From positions 1-42,234 of the forward strand of contig DAOSWG010000012.1 of NCBI GenBank assembly GCA_035379945.1: a stretch of DNA of 42,234 bases. The letters are read 5' to 3'. The position numbers were made by a program, and so were the translations under genes. The notes under the pieces were generated by a model that saw nothing but the letters and a program-made list of their open reading frames with translations, was not told where the DNA came from and did not search any database. Each line of letters begins with the position of its first letter. Positions within the stretch are counted from its first letter, which is position 1. Shown here piece after piece: positions 1-7,387 of the stretch. This DNA comes from JAAYZB01 sp035379945 (GTDB taxonomy: Bacteria; Bacillota_I; Bacilli_A; Izemoplasmatales; Hujiaoplasmataceae).

Positions 1-38
1 AATAATATTGCAAATACGCCATGTATTAAATAATAAAC

Positions 39-704
39 ATGTATGCTTATTGTGCAAATAATCCAGTGATGTATTCAGACATAAGCGGATATGCACCTGA
101 GTGGTTAATGTGGGTAGGAGTATCAGTTCTAGCTATTGCAGTTGTTTGTGTTGCATTAATGACTGCAGGAGCTGTGATTGCTGCAGCTCCAGCTTTGGCT
201 GGATTTGTACAAACTCTTGCAGTTGCATATACTGGTAGTCTTGCATTAGGTGCTGCAGCAGCGACGGCTGTTTCAGTAAGCGCTGCAGTTATAGCGGTTT
301 CAACAATAGCTATTGGAGTAAATGAAGGGATTAATGTTCTTACAGGAAATAATTATCTCCGAAATCTAATGGGAGAAAAGGGATATAATACTTTCTCGGT
401 TTCTGTAGGGATGCTAGCTTACTCATATATTTTAGCTGGATCGGTATTACCATATCCAAGTACAGGGAACAATCAACCAACAAACTTAAAGTCTAACATA
501 ACAATGAATGCTGCTAAAACAACGCCTAATTCGGGAACAAGATTGTTTGGCCTGAATGATCCTAGAATGCCTGGTTGGCTTGGCTGGTCCAAATACCAGA
601 TGTCATTTGGAGGAAACACCATTCACTATGTTGGAAATAGATATTTACAAGGTTGGTATCCATTCGAAATCTGGTTTGACTATAAAATAGTAGCTGAGAG
701 GTAA
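39..704 (+). CDS. Detached Rhs C-terminal tip (putative polymorphic toxin), cassette 1
   Basis: The first residues (YAYCANNPVMYSDISGY, about 2-18) match the conserved end of an Rhs repeat core, where the variable toxin tip begins. In-frame stops lie just upstream (3-5 and 27-29), so within the window this tip is not joined to an Rhs shell. Residues about 24-100 are a hydrophobic, Ala/Val-rich stretch, possibly a membrane-translocation or pretoxin segment. The polar C-terminal domain (about 155-221) is rich in Trp, Tyr and Gly and would carry any toxic activity; I cannot name its family. The gene is followed two bases later by a small gene in the usual place for immunity. The start at 39 is only the first ATG of the fragment, and without a secretion shell the tip may be silent. 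Confidence 0.7.
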   Translation: MYAYCANNPVMYSDISGYAPEWLMWVGVSVLAIAVVCVALMTAGAVIAAAPALAGFVQTLAVAYTGSLALGAAAATAVSVSAAVIAVSTIAIGVNEGINVLTGNNYLRNLMGEKGYNTFSVSVGMLAYSYILAGSVLPYPSTGNNQPTNLKSNITMNAAKTTPNSGTRLFGLNDPRMPGWLGWSKYQMSFGGNTIHYVGNRYLQGWYPFEIWFDYKIVAER

Positions 705-706
705 TT

Positions 707-1123
707 ATGAAAGTAAAAATAGTGGATTTTGGTCTGTTTCAGAAGTCAAATGGATATGAATTTTCAAGAGATCTTAATTCTGAATATGTGTTTGATGTTT
801 ATGCAATTATAACTTCAAAAAAGACCAGGTATGTGCTTTTATATATATCTAATATTCAAGTGTTGAATTTCTTTAAACTTAATGGTAGTCTTCAAATTAT
901 CGATAATAGAACTAACAGTAAATGGTGTTATACAAAAAGCTATAGTGGTGGAACACATATATATTATAGCGGAGGATCTTATTTTCAAACAATTAGGTAT
1001 AAGGATGTAAATGCTCCTGAATGGATGATTTCTGACAAGCGTTTCTTTTTAGAATTGATAGAAAAACCAGAAATTGCTAGAGAGAAATTCTTTCAAAATG
1101 AAGGGACCAACATGATTAGATAA
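707..1123 (+). CDS. Candidate immunity protein of Rhs cassette 1
   Basis: A 138-residue soluble protein with no signal peptide or membrane segment. It starts two bases after the stop of the Rhs tip, behind a GAGAGG-type ribosome binding site. It is rich in Tyr, Ser and aromatic residues, as small immunity proteins often are. I recognise no family. The immunity role is inferred from position alone: in Rhs and WapA loci the gene directly after a toxin tip normally neutralises it. Confidence 0.55.
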   Translation: MKVKIVDFGLFQKSNGYEFSRDLNSEYVFDVYAIITSKKTRYVLLYISNIQVLNFFKLNGSLQIIDNRTNSKWCYTKSYSGGTHIYYSGGSYFQTIRYKDVNAPEWMISDKRFFLELIEKPEIAREKFFQNEGTNMIR

Positions 1124-1135
1124 ATTTATTTTGGG

Positions 1136-1157
1136 TTATCTCTGACTACATTACTCC
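1136..1157 (+). repeat. Rhs core-end repeat, copy A
   Basis: A 22-base segment that recurs at 2315-2336 with a single C/T difference. In the frame of the following gene it reads ...ISDYITP, the remnant of the Rhs core just before the variable tip. Such repeats allow recombination that swaps tips onto the full-length Rhs gene. Confidence 0.75.
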
Positions 1158-1161
1158 TGTG

Positions 1162-1773
1162 ATGTTTACAGACAGCAGTGGATTAATGCCAGAATGGTTA
1201 GAAAATACTCTTGCGATTGGCGGAGTAGCAATATTTGTAGTTGCTATAGCGGTAGCAGCTACGCTTACTGGTGGTCTAGCTGGCGCAGCTTTAATGGCAG
1301 TTGCATTCAGTACAGGAATAGGCGCCTACAGTGGGCTTTCTACAGCAATAGAAGATGGAACTAGTATTGCTGCAGGAGTATTAAGCGGAGGCTTAAAAGG
1401 GTTTGCAACAGGTACAGCAATAGGATTAGGTATCATGACAGGTGGTGGAGCGTTTTCTGCTTTTGGTGGGTTAGCTGCTTTTGGAGGATCATTAGCATTT
1501 AACTTTGGGGTAGGTATTGGTTGTAATGCAATTGATTCAAAGATGAATAACAGAGACTTTTCTTGGAATAATGCAATTAATAATGGATTTAAACAGATGG
1601 CATCAGGAGCATTCGCTTTTGCGGTTGGAGGTTTAATTGGCGCATCTGGTTTTTATAATATTCCTGGACAAACAAAGATGTTTTCATCTCAATGGTTTGG
1701 AAATACAGCCTCAGGATTATTATTTAAAGCTGTGTATTACTATGGATTTGATGCTGTAATTTGGATGATATAA
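1162..1773 (+). CDS. Detached Rhs C-terminal tip, cassette 2
   Basis: The frame is open from 1120 and reads WVISDYITPVMFTDSSG before GLMPEWL. This is the Rhs core-end motif followed by a new tip, and 'PEWL' is shared with cassette 1. GTG 1159 and ATG 1162 are both possible starts, but neither has a good ribosome binding site, as expected for a recombination-donor cassette. Residues about 15-130 are Gly/Ala-rich and hydrophobic. The C-terminal 70 residues are unassigned. It is followed by a membrane protein gene that probably encodes its immunity partner. Activity is unknown. Confidence 0.65.
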   Translation: MFTDSSGLMPEWLENTLAIGGVAIFVVAIAVAATLTGGLAGAALMAVAFSTGIGAYSGLSTAIEDGTSIAAGVLSGGLKGFATGTAIGLGIMTGGGAFSAFGGLAAFGGSLAFNFGVGIGCNAIDSKMNNRDFSWNNAINNGFKQMASGAFAFAVGGLIGASGFYNIPGQTKMFSSQWFGNTASGLLFKAVYYYGFDAVIWMI

Positions 1774-1783
1774 GGTGATAAAA

Positions 1784-2290
1784 ATGGAAATAAAATTAAA
1801 ATCAAACAGGAAATATATTGTCTATTTTACTATTCCATGCATAATTTTTTATGCAGTATTTATTGGATACATGTTAGTAGGTCACGTGCTTAAAACGCTC
1901 GATATTTCTTTAGACTTTGGGTGGTTTATATCTAGTTTAATAATATTGATGTTATTAATAATTGTACTTTTATTTGCTAAATACTACAAAGGTAAAAATT
2001 ATGTTTTTAATGAGAAAAGCATAGAAATATATAACAAGAATATACTAATAAAAAAGATTCAAATAAGTAATATAAGTATTATGCATTATTATCCCTGGCG
2101 TTTTCATTATTTTGTAACACTTTTCTTCGGGGCTTTAAATGAATGTGGTGCATGCCAAATATATATTAAAGAAATTAATGGTTCGATAAGTAAAATTGGT
2201 TATATAAGTGAAAAAGATGCAATAATCCTTCAAGAAAAACTTTATTCTAATAATCTTGAGATAATATATGATAAGAGAAAGAATAAATAA
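1784..2290 (+). CDS. Membrane protein, candidate immunity protein of Rhs cassette 2
   Basis: A 168-residue protein with two membrane segments (about residues 14-34 and 47-67) and a basic/aromatic cytoplasmic-type C-terminal domain. ATG 1784 is preferred over GTG 1775 because AAGGTG lies at a good distance before it. It follows the stop of tip 2 by 10 bases. Two-TM proteins of this type, with a PH-like C-terminal half, are common next to pore-forming or membrane-acting tips. The function is inferred from position, with no family match. Confidence 0.5.
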   Translation: MEIKLKSNRKYIVYFTIPCIIFYAVFIGYMLVGHVLKTLDISLDFGWFISSLIILMLLIIVLLFAKYYKGKNYVFNEKSIEIYNKNILIKKIQISNISIMHYYPWRFHYFVTLFFGALNECGACQIYIKEINGSISKIGYISEKDAIILQEKLYSNNLEIIYDKRKNK

Positions 2291-2314
2291 ATCAAGTTTT
2301 TGTATTGGAACGGT

Positions 2315-2336
2315 TTATCTCTGACTATATTACTCC
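2315..2336 (+). repeat. Rhs core-end repeat, copy B
   Basis: Second copy of the 22-base repeat at 1136-1157, with one mismatch. It reads ISDYITP in frame and leads into PIMHTDPNGLSW, the third Rhs tip junction. Confidence 0.75.
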
Positions 2337-2846
2337 CATAATGCACACTGACCCAAATGGTCTGTCGTGGAAATCATTTTGGAAAAGGTTGGGAATTGGT
2401 TTTCAGAAACAATTGGCATCACAATAAGTTCAGAAACAAGCGTGTTAACTGGTTATTTTTTTGTTGTGGAAACCGTTGCTGGTGAGGGGAAAACATCTGG
2501 AAGTGGGAAACCCGTAAACATAACTTTCGGTGGGCCCGAAGAATTTTGGAAATTTTGGGAATATTCAATTGGGCTTGATGTAAATATCAACGGAAAAGGT
2601 GTCGGGTTATATTTCGGTGGTGAAATGGGAGTTTCATTCACGGACGGAAATCAAGCATTTGACATCTCGGTCAATTCGTTAGGACGAATCAGCTTCAAGT
2701 CAACAACCTTTGATGATTACGGAAATTATTCGTACTTTAAGGCAGATATTAATCGTCTCGAAATCGCCGCGCTCGTGCTAGTAGCTATCTATGCCCCGGA
2801 ACTGATTCCCATCTTTACTCCATTGATTCCTGCTTTGTCTTGGTAA
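2315..2846 (+). pseudogene. Frameshifted Rhs tip, cassette 3
   Basis: The core-end frame reads SDYITPIMHTDPNGLSWKSFW and then stops at 2393-2395. A one-base shift near 2380-2388 continues into an open frame that runs to 2846 (VGNWFSETIGIT..., about 155 residues). The continuing frame has Gly-rich beta-type sequence and a hydrophobic C-terminus. A GTG at 2367 could start it independently but has no ribosome binding site. I read this as a decayed tip; a sequencing error at the A-rich spot (GGAAAAGG) is the alternative. The toxin family is not recognised. Confidence 0.55.
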
Positions 2847-3000
2847 AAAATGAAATGAGGTAATGGAAAATGGATACAGCTATCCATCCCACGCTGTTCC
2901 GTATCTATTTTGAAATAAACAAAAGAATTCAGTAGAATCCGTCTGAGTTTTCTGACCCATAATTTTAAGTGGATTTTCAGGTGGATTGGTATGGAAATGA

Positions 3001-3450
3001 ATGAGGGTCTTCAATGCCAGATTGATAATAGATTATGCCAATATACAAGTTCAACCTTTGATTGGCTTGCGCATAAAAGCATTCATTATCGACTTCTTGC
3101 TTATTTCGTGGGCTATTATTCTTTTTATTTTACTAAGCGTAGAAAATGTCGAAACATATATAAATCAAGTAATCCCGAAGATTTGCTTTTACGTCAAATA
3201 TCTTCTTTTATAGCTGATCGCTTTCTATTTTATCTTCAAAGATTGTTTATATGGGAACAAAAGTTATGGCAAGTTGCGATCTGGTATAGAAATAGTCGAT
3301 CTAGAAGGGAAAAAGCCTTCTAACACAGAAGTTATTATAAGAAATGTTTAAAACATTTTGCTTTTTCCTGTAGAGATAGTTCTTATTCTCTGTAATAAAA
3401 GAAGCATTGGAGAATTGGTATCATATACAACATTAAAAAATAATAACTAA
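3001..3450 (+). pseudogene. Broken RDD-family membrane protein gene
   Basis: One reading frame of 150 codons is interrupted by TAG at 3211-3213 and TAA at 3349-3351. Across the stops it reads like an RDD-domain protein: a first membrane helix in IKAFIIDFLLIS, then KDCLYGNKSYGKLRSGIEIV, then a last segment ending in NKRSIGELVSYTT. That order matches the RDD family (R/D in helix 1, G-K-L-G-I-x-V after helix 2, LGDLLAGT-like end). It sits where an immunity gene for Rhs tip 3 would be. The weakly protein-like stretch before it (2847-3000) holds no convincing gene. Confidence 0.6.
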
Positions 3451-3467
3451 TGGTGGATTTAGATATG

Positions 3468-3502
3468 AAAAAGAAGACCTATTTGTTTAGCGTCTTCTTT
3501 TT
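3468..3502. terminator. Bidirectional hairpin terminator
   Basis: A perfect 11-base-pair stem (AAAAAGAAGAC / GTCTTCTTTTT) with a 13-base loop. Both arms end in A/T runs, so it can act on both strands. It separates the Rhs region from the converging gene at 3541. Confidence 0.7.
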
Positions 3503-3540
3503 AAGGTTCATTTCATATTTGGGTGTCCGCTTTTGGGGAT

Positions 3541-4311
3541 TTATTTTATTTCCTCCCTATCAGCTTTTTTCTTTTCGTTTTGTTCCAGATTGATGTAGAT
3601 CTTCTCAATCGCATAATCGAGATCTTTTTCATCTTTCAGAAAAACTGAACTGAGTTTAACGATCTTTTCCTCAAACAGGATCAAGCTGAGATATAGAAGA
3701 AACAGGATCGTGGTGGCAAAAAACCACAGTTCGAACATGCCGGATTTGCCAAAGAGAATGAGAGCCACAATCGATCCGGCAACGATGACCAACATCCAGA
3801 TCATGAGGATCAACCGGAGACGCGGGTTGTTTTTCGAAACGTAGGCAACATACGGAATCAGCGTCATCAGCATGAACACGGCGTGGATTCCGGCGCAAAC
3901 CGTGTGAATTAAAAGCCAAAAGGGATAGAGTTCACTTAAAGCCGGGATGATTGCGGTGATGACTAAGAAGAAAGCGGCGAGTCCGACGAAGATGTATCCC
4001 GATTTCCGATAGTAGTGCTCGAGCCGGAAAAGCGCGATCACGCTCGCCTGGATCGCTAGACCGCTGACAATGGCCCAAATGATGAAAAAGAGCCGGTAAT
4101 CGAAAAGATTGCCAATGTTGGAGAGGGTGTAGACAAAAGGATTTTCCAAAGTGCCGAAAATTAAAGTGTATATAAGCGCGAAAAGCAGAACGCTCATCAC
4201 CGCTGTTCTTAACCTTCTTTGCTTTGTGAGTTCGGCCTGTTGTCCGAAAAGATGCTTGTCGATCAACTCCTGTTTTATCCTGTCTTTGTCGATCGAATAA
4301 GGTCCTTCCAT
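3541..4311 (-). CDS. Six-TM membrane protein of unknown function
   Basis: 256 residues. The start at 4311 is chosen because AAAGGAG lies five bases upstream; a longer frame to 4554 would run across the divergent promoter and into the opposite gene. A polar N-terminal segment of about 35 residues is followed by six hydrophobic helices and a charged C-terminal tail (KKKADREE). A His-containing pair of helices (HTVCAGIHAV) resembles small integral membrane families such as DUF998, but I cannot assign it. It is transcribed away from the MFS operon at 4460. Confidence 0.75.
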   Translation of the reverse strand: MEGPYSIDKDRIKQELIDKHLFGQQAELTKQRRLRTAVMSVLLFALIYTLIFGTLENPFVYTLSNIGNLFDYRLFFIIWAIVSGLAIQASVIALFRLEHYYRKSGYIFVGLAAFFLVITAIIPALSELYPFWLLIHTVCAGIHAVFMLMTLIPYVAYVSKNNPRLRLILMIWMLVIVAGSIVALILFGKSGMFELWFFATTILFLLYLSLILFEEKIVKLSSVFLKDEKDLDYAIEKIYINLEQNEKKKADREEIK

Positions 4312-4345
4312 ATGTTCTCCTTTGGCAAATGTCATATCAAATAAT

Positions 4346-4374
4346 ATGATACTATAAGTATTATCATAAGTAAA
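4346..4374 (-). promoter_or_regulatory. Probable promoter of the 3541-4311 gene
   Basis: On the minus strand TTTACT (4374-4369) and TATCAT (4351-4346) are separated by 17 bases, placing transcription start near 4340, about 30 bases before the start codon. Confidence 0.4.
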
Positions 4375-4406
4375 GCGTTGGTCATGCCCGCTTTTGTCGT
4401 TTATTG

Positions 4407-4435
4407 TTGAGATTGACGGCGATTTGTGGTATAAA
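4407..4435 (+). promoter_or_regulatory. Sigma-A-type promoter with extended -10 for the MFS operon
   Basis: TTGAGA (4407-4412), a 17-base spacer, then TATAAA (4430-4435) preceded by TG one base upstream. Start would be near 4442, giving an 18-base leader to the ATG at 4460. Confidence 0.6.
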
Positions 4436-4459
4436 TTCATATGATGGAAGTGATGAGAT

Positions 4460-5518
4460 ATGAAAGACAGAACCAAGTTCCTACTCATGTGTCTTGCACA
4501 TTTTGTAGCGGACGGGGCGGCGGTCGCGACTTTATACAAAATAACCCAGGACATCTATACGACCGCCATCGCGGTGATTCTTTACGACATCCTCGCTTTT
4601 ACGGTCCAGCCGCTTCTGGGCATCATGACCGATTTCAAGAAAGTAGCGTCCCTATTTCTTGTTTCTGGATTGCTTCTTATAGCGTTCGGAAGTTTCATTT
4701 CCTTCATCGGCATCGTCGCCCAAGCGGTTTTTCTAGGCTTCGGAAACGCTCTTGCTCATGTTGGCGGTTTTGCGATCGCCAAATCGGCATCGAAAGATGA
4801 CATGACTTCTCTCGGATTGTTCGTCGCTCCCGGGGCTTTGGGAGTTGGCATCGGAACCCTGTTTCCGGAAGTGTCCGTCGCTTTGGCAATTCTGTCGGCG
4901 ATCGTTGCGCTAATATACGCTCTTTATTATTTCTTCGGAAAGGAACGTATTTTTGTTCCTGTCGTTTCTTTGAAAAAACCGGATGTATTCCGGGTGGACT
5001 GGGTGCTTTTGTCCGTCGTGCTCATTGTCGTGCTTCTCAGAGGATTTTGTGGAACGATCGCGACCGGACAGTATATCGTTTCCGGGACATCCGGACAGCT
5101 GGCTATTTATCTAGCGATATTTTTAGGCAAGGCGGTCGGTGGTTTTTTGGCGGATCGGATCGGTATTGTCAGGATCACAATGGTCGGTTTCTTCCCGTCC
5201 CTGATCGGATTGGTTTTCTTCCGGGATGTCGAGATCCTTTACGTGTTTTCGATCTTTCTTTTCAATTTTACGATGCCGCTCACGCTTTTTATGGCGATCA
5301 GGGCCTTAAGGGGATTTCCGGTGTTTGCTTTCGGGATGACTGCAGCCATTCTGTTTCTCGGGACTTATGTCGGAGATTGGTTGAAAAATGTTTTCCGGGC
5401 TCCATGGTATCTGATACTTGCCTTGCTGGCGATATCGGTATGCGGCATTGTTTATTCCTATCAAAGAACAGTAAAAAACATACAACGGGAAAAAGGGGGA
5501 TTGTCCAATGTTTCTTGA
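4460..5518 (+). CDS. MFS-like transporter, 11-12 TM
   Basis: 352 residues, nearly all hydrophobic. A motif A-like loop in the N half (GIMTDFKK, 54-61) and a matching GGFLADRIG loop in the C half identify a major facilitator fold. The substrate is unknown. The protein is short for the superfamily (usually about 400). It is the first gene of a tight set: its last codons overlap the next gene by 11 bases, and two more membrane genes follow. ATG 4460 is used, with GGAAG about 10 bases upstream. Confidence 0.75.
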   Translation: MKDRTKFLLMCLAHFVADGAAVATLYKITQDIYTTAIAVILYDILAFTVQPLLGIMTDFKKVASLFLVSGLLLIAFGSFISFIGIVAQAVFLGFGNALAHVGGFAIAKSASKDDMTSLGLFVAPGALGVGIGTLFPEVSVALAILSAIVALIYALYYFFGKERIFVPVVSLKKPDVFRVDWVLLSVVLIVVLLRGFCGTIATGQYIVSGTSGQLAIYLAIFLGKAVGGFLADRIGIVRITMVGFFPSLIGLVFFRDVEILYVFSIFLFNFTMPLTLFMAIRALRGFPVFAFGMTAAILFLGTYVGDWLKNVFRAPWYLILALLAISVCGIVYSYQRTVKNIQREKGGLSNVS

Positions 5519-5690
5519 TGTTTTGATTTGGCCTTTTGTCGTGATGTATACAGTAGTTTTCCTCATAATACTGGGGATCATCACCGCTTCAGTCGTCGGT
5601 GTTGTCATTGTCATTCAAAAGAAAAGAAAACAGGAGAAGGACCCGGAGATTCTTCCAAAACCGGAGGAGGACGTCAAGAAAGATGCTTGA
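5508..5690 (+). CDS. Small single-TM protein
   Basis: 60 residues: one membrane helix (about 5-36), then a very charged Lys/Glu/Asp/Pro tail. It overlaps the end of the upstream transporter gene and has a strong GGGGG ribosome binding site inside that gene, so it is probably translated. The overlapping arrangement suggests a small accessory subunit of the neighbouring membrane proteins. No family recognised. Confidence 0.6.
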   Translation: MFLDVLIWPFVVMYTVVFLIILGIITASVVGVVIVIQKKRKQEKDPEILPKPEEDVKKDA

Positions 5691-6072
5691 ACTGGTTCTG
5701 GTTTTTATCACTGCGGTCTTTATGACGCTCTTGATCGAATTTCCATTTTATTGGTTCGGCAAATACCGTGACAAACTGTTTGTTCTCGGATTCCTGTTAA
5801 TAAACATCGCTACCAATCTTGCGGTGAATACCGCCATCTATTGGTTCGTTTACCGATCTAGTTTAACCGCCGGACCGCTTTCACTTTTCCTGAGCAACAT
5901 CGGTTTGGAAGAAACCGCGCTTTTCGTAAGTATGGAAATCACGGTTTTCCTGATCGAATACATGGTACTTTCACAATTGGCTTCCCGAGGGACCAAACTA
6001 TTTCTCACCGTGTTTTTCGCCAATCTGACTTCGGCTTTTCTCGGAACAATTTTGCTTTGGTTGATTTTTTAA
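5683..6072 (+). CDS. Four-TM membrane protein of unknown function
   Basis: 129 residues from ATG 5683, which overlaps the previous stop by eight bases and follows GGAGGAGG at 5663-5670. An upstream in-frame start at 5599 gives an Arg-rich leader that is just the small gene read in another frame. Four hydrophobic helices, with acidic residues inside them (IGLEE, MEITVFLIEY). Together with the preceding genes it forms an apparent three-protein membrane unit. Function unknown. Confidence 0.65.
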   Translation: MLELVLVFITAVFMTLLIEFPFYWFGKYRDKLFVLGFLLINIATNLAVNTAIYWFVYRSSLTAGPLSLFLSNIGLEETALFVSMEITVFLIEYMVLSQLASRGTKLFLTVFFANLTSAFLGTILLWLIF

Positions 6073-6090
6073 TATCAAATTTGAGTGGGG

Positions 6091-7314
6091 ATGAAAACAT
6101 TGCTTAACGAAAAAGAAAAGTCCCTGTCCGTGAAACAGGGATTTAAAAATATCGTATTGCTTGGTCTTGTCAGCATGTTCATCGATTTGTCGACGGAAAT
6201 GGTGTATCCGCTCGTCACGATCTACCTGTCCACTATCGCAAGCGTAGCGATCATCGGCGTGGTCGAAGGGCTGGCAGAAAGCGTAGCGGCGATTCTCAAG
6301 AGCTATTCAGGATATCTAGGAGACAAATCCGGCAAGAAAAAAATTCTGGCTTTCACCGGCTATTTCAGCGCCGTCATCTACAAGATCCTGCTGTTCTTTT
6401 CCTTCAACTGGGTTTTTGTGCTAATCGCCAAATTAGTCGACCGGATCGGAAAAGGAATAAGGACCGCTCCGCGGGACGCCCTTGTGGCGGAAAGCGGACA
6501 GGCGACCCTCGGAAGAGCTTTCGGACTTCACAAGGCGCTCGACATGTTCGGTTCGGCCGCAGGAGTGGCCGTTTCGATCTTGCTTTTGAGCTTGCTTGTC
6601 AAAAACGGAGAAACGTCCGCCGACATGGCGGTGTTCAAGAAAATATTCCTGTTTTCCGCCATCCCGGCGCTTTTCGGATTGTTCTGTCTCTTGTTTGTGA
6701 AGGAGACGAAAACGATCGGAAAGGCGATAAAGCAGCAAGTATCCGGAAGTTTCAGGCCTCAAAAACGTCTGGTCGCCTACCTGGTCGTCGTATTCTTATT
6801 CTCGATCGGCAATTCCAGCAACGCCTTTCTGGTGTTAAGACTGAACGCAGCAGGGTATTCCACCATAGACGTGCTCCTGATATACTTAGTCTACAACCTG
6901 GTGTCGTCGCTTTCGTCCTATCCGCTCGGAAAACTGTCCGACAAGATCAAACGGTCGCGTCTGATCATTCCCGCTTACCTGCTCTATTCCGCTGTTTATC
7001 TGGGAGTGGCGATGAACGTAGACAAACTCGGTTTCTATCTTTTGTTCGGATTCTACGGAATCTTCCAGTCGTTGATTTCCGGAGCGGAAAGAGCCTATAT
7101 CGTCGAAATATCCCAGCCTGAATACAAAGGAACCGTCCTCGGGCTGTACGGGACATCCCAGGGCCTCGGGCTGCTTTTTGCGTCCTTGATCGCCGGCCTT
7201 TTGTGGGGAATCAGGATGGAATACACTTTCTTATTCGGAGCCGTGATGGGAGTGGCTGCCGCTCTGATGCTATTCTTCGTCTTCCGGATGAAAACTAAGG
7301 CAAAAACAACTTGA
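6091..7314 (+). CDS. MFS transporter of the DLS(S/T)EMVYPL type
   Basis: 407 residues, 12 predicted TM helices. The N-terminus carries FIDLSTEMVYPLVTIYLS, then an EGLAES stretch, GYLGDKSGKKK (motif A), and DRIGKGIRTAPRDAL in the loop after helix 4. These are hallmarks of a broad MFS family often annotated as multidrug or sugar-related permeases; the substrate cannot be told. The start is ATG 6091 (GTG 6085 also possible; the ribosome binding site is weak). It lies 18 bases after the four-TM gene and ends at a strong terminator, so it is the last gene of the operon. Confidence 0.8.
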   Translation: MKTLLNEKEKSLSVKQGFKNIVLLGLVSMFIDLSTEMVYPLVTIYLSTIASVAIIGVVEGLAESVAAILKSYSGYLGDKSGKKKILAFTGYFSAVIYKILLFFSFNWVFVLIAKLVDRIGKGIRTAPRDALVAESGQATLGRAFGLHKALDMFGSAAGVAVSILLLSLLVKNGETSADMAVFKKIFLFSAIPALFGLFCLLFVKETKTIGKAIKQQVSGSFRPQKRLVAYLVVVFLFSIGNSSNAFLVLRLNAAGYSTIDVLLIYLVYNLVSSLSSYPLGKLSDKIKRSRLIIPAYLLYSAVYLGVAMNVDKLGFYLLFGFYGIFQSLISGAERAYIVEISQPEYKGTVLGLYGTSQGLGLLFASLIAGLLWGIRMEYTFLFGAVMGVAAALMLFFVFRMKTKAKTT

Positions 7315-7319
7315 GACAA

Positions 7320-7352
7320 AAAAAACAGGACTTCGGCAGAATCCTGTTTTTT
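7320..7352. terminator. Bidirectional terminator between convergent genes
   Basis: An 11-base-pair stem (AAAAAACAGGA / TCCTGTTTTTT) with an 11-base loop, placed between the MFS stop and the end of the minus-strand protease gene. Confidence 0.8.
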
Positions 7353-7387
7353 AAGGAGGAGAAGAAGATTTATATCTAAGTCCTGCT

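Noticed and set aside
3001..3450. Stop-codon readthrough or a changed genetic code in the RDD frame
   Set aside because: TAG and TAA are used as normal stops elsewhere in the window, for example after adenine deaminase and after the esterase-neighbour genes, and TGA also ends many genes.
4312..4554. N-terminal extension of the minus-strand six-TM protein
   Set aside because: It would cover the divergent promoter and the start of the opposite MFS gene; ATG 4311 has a much better ribosome binding site.
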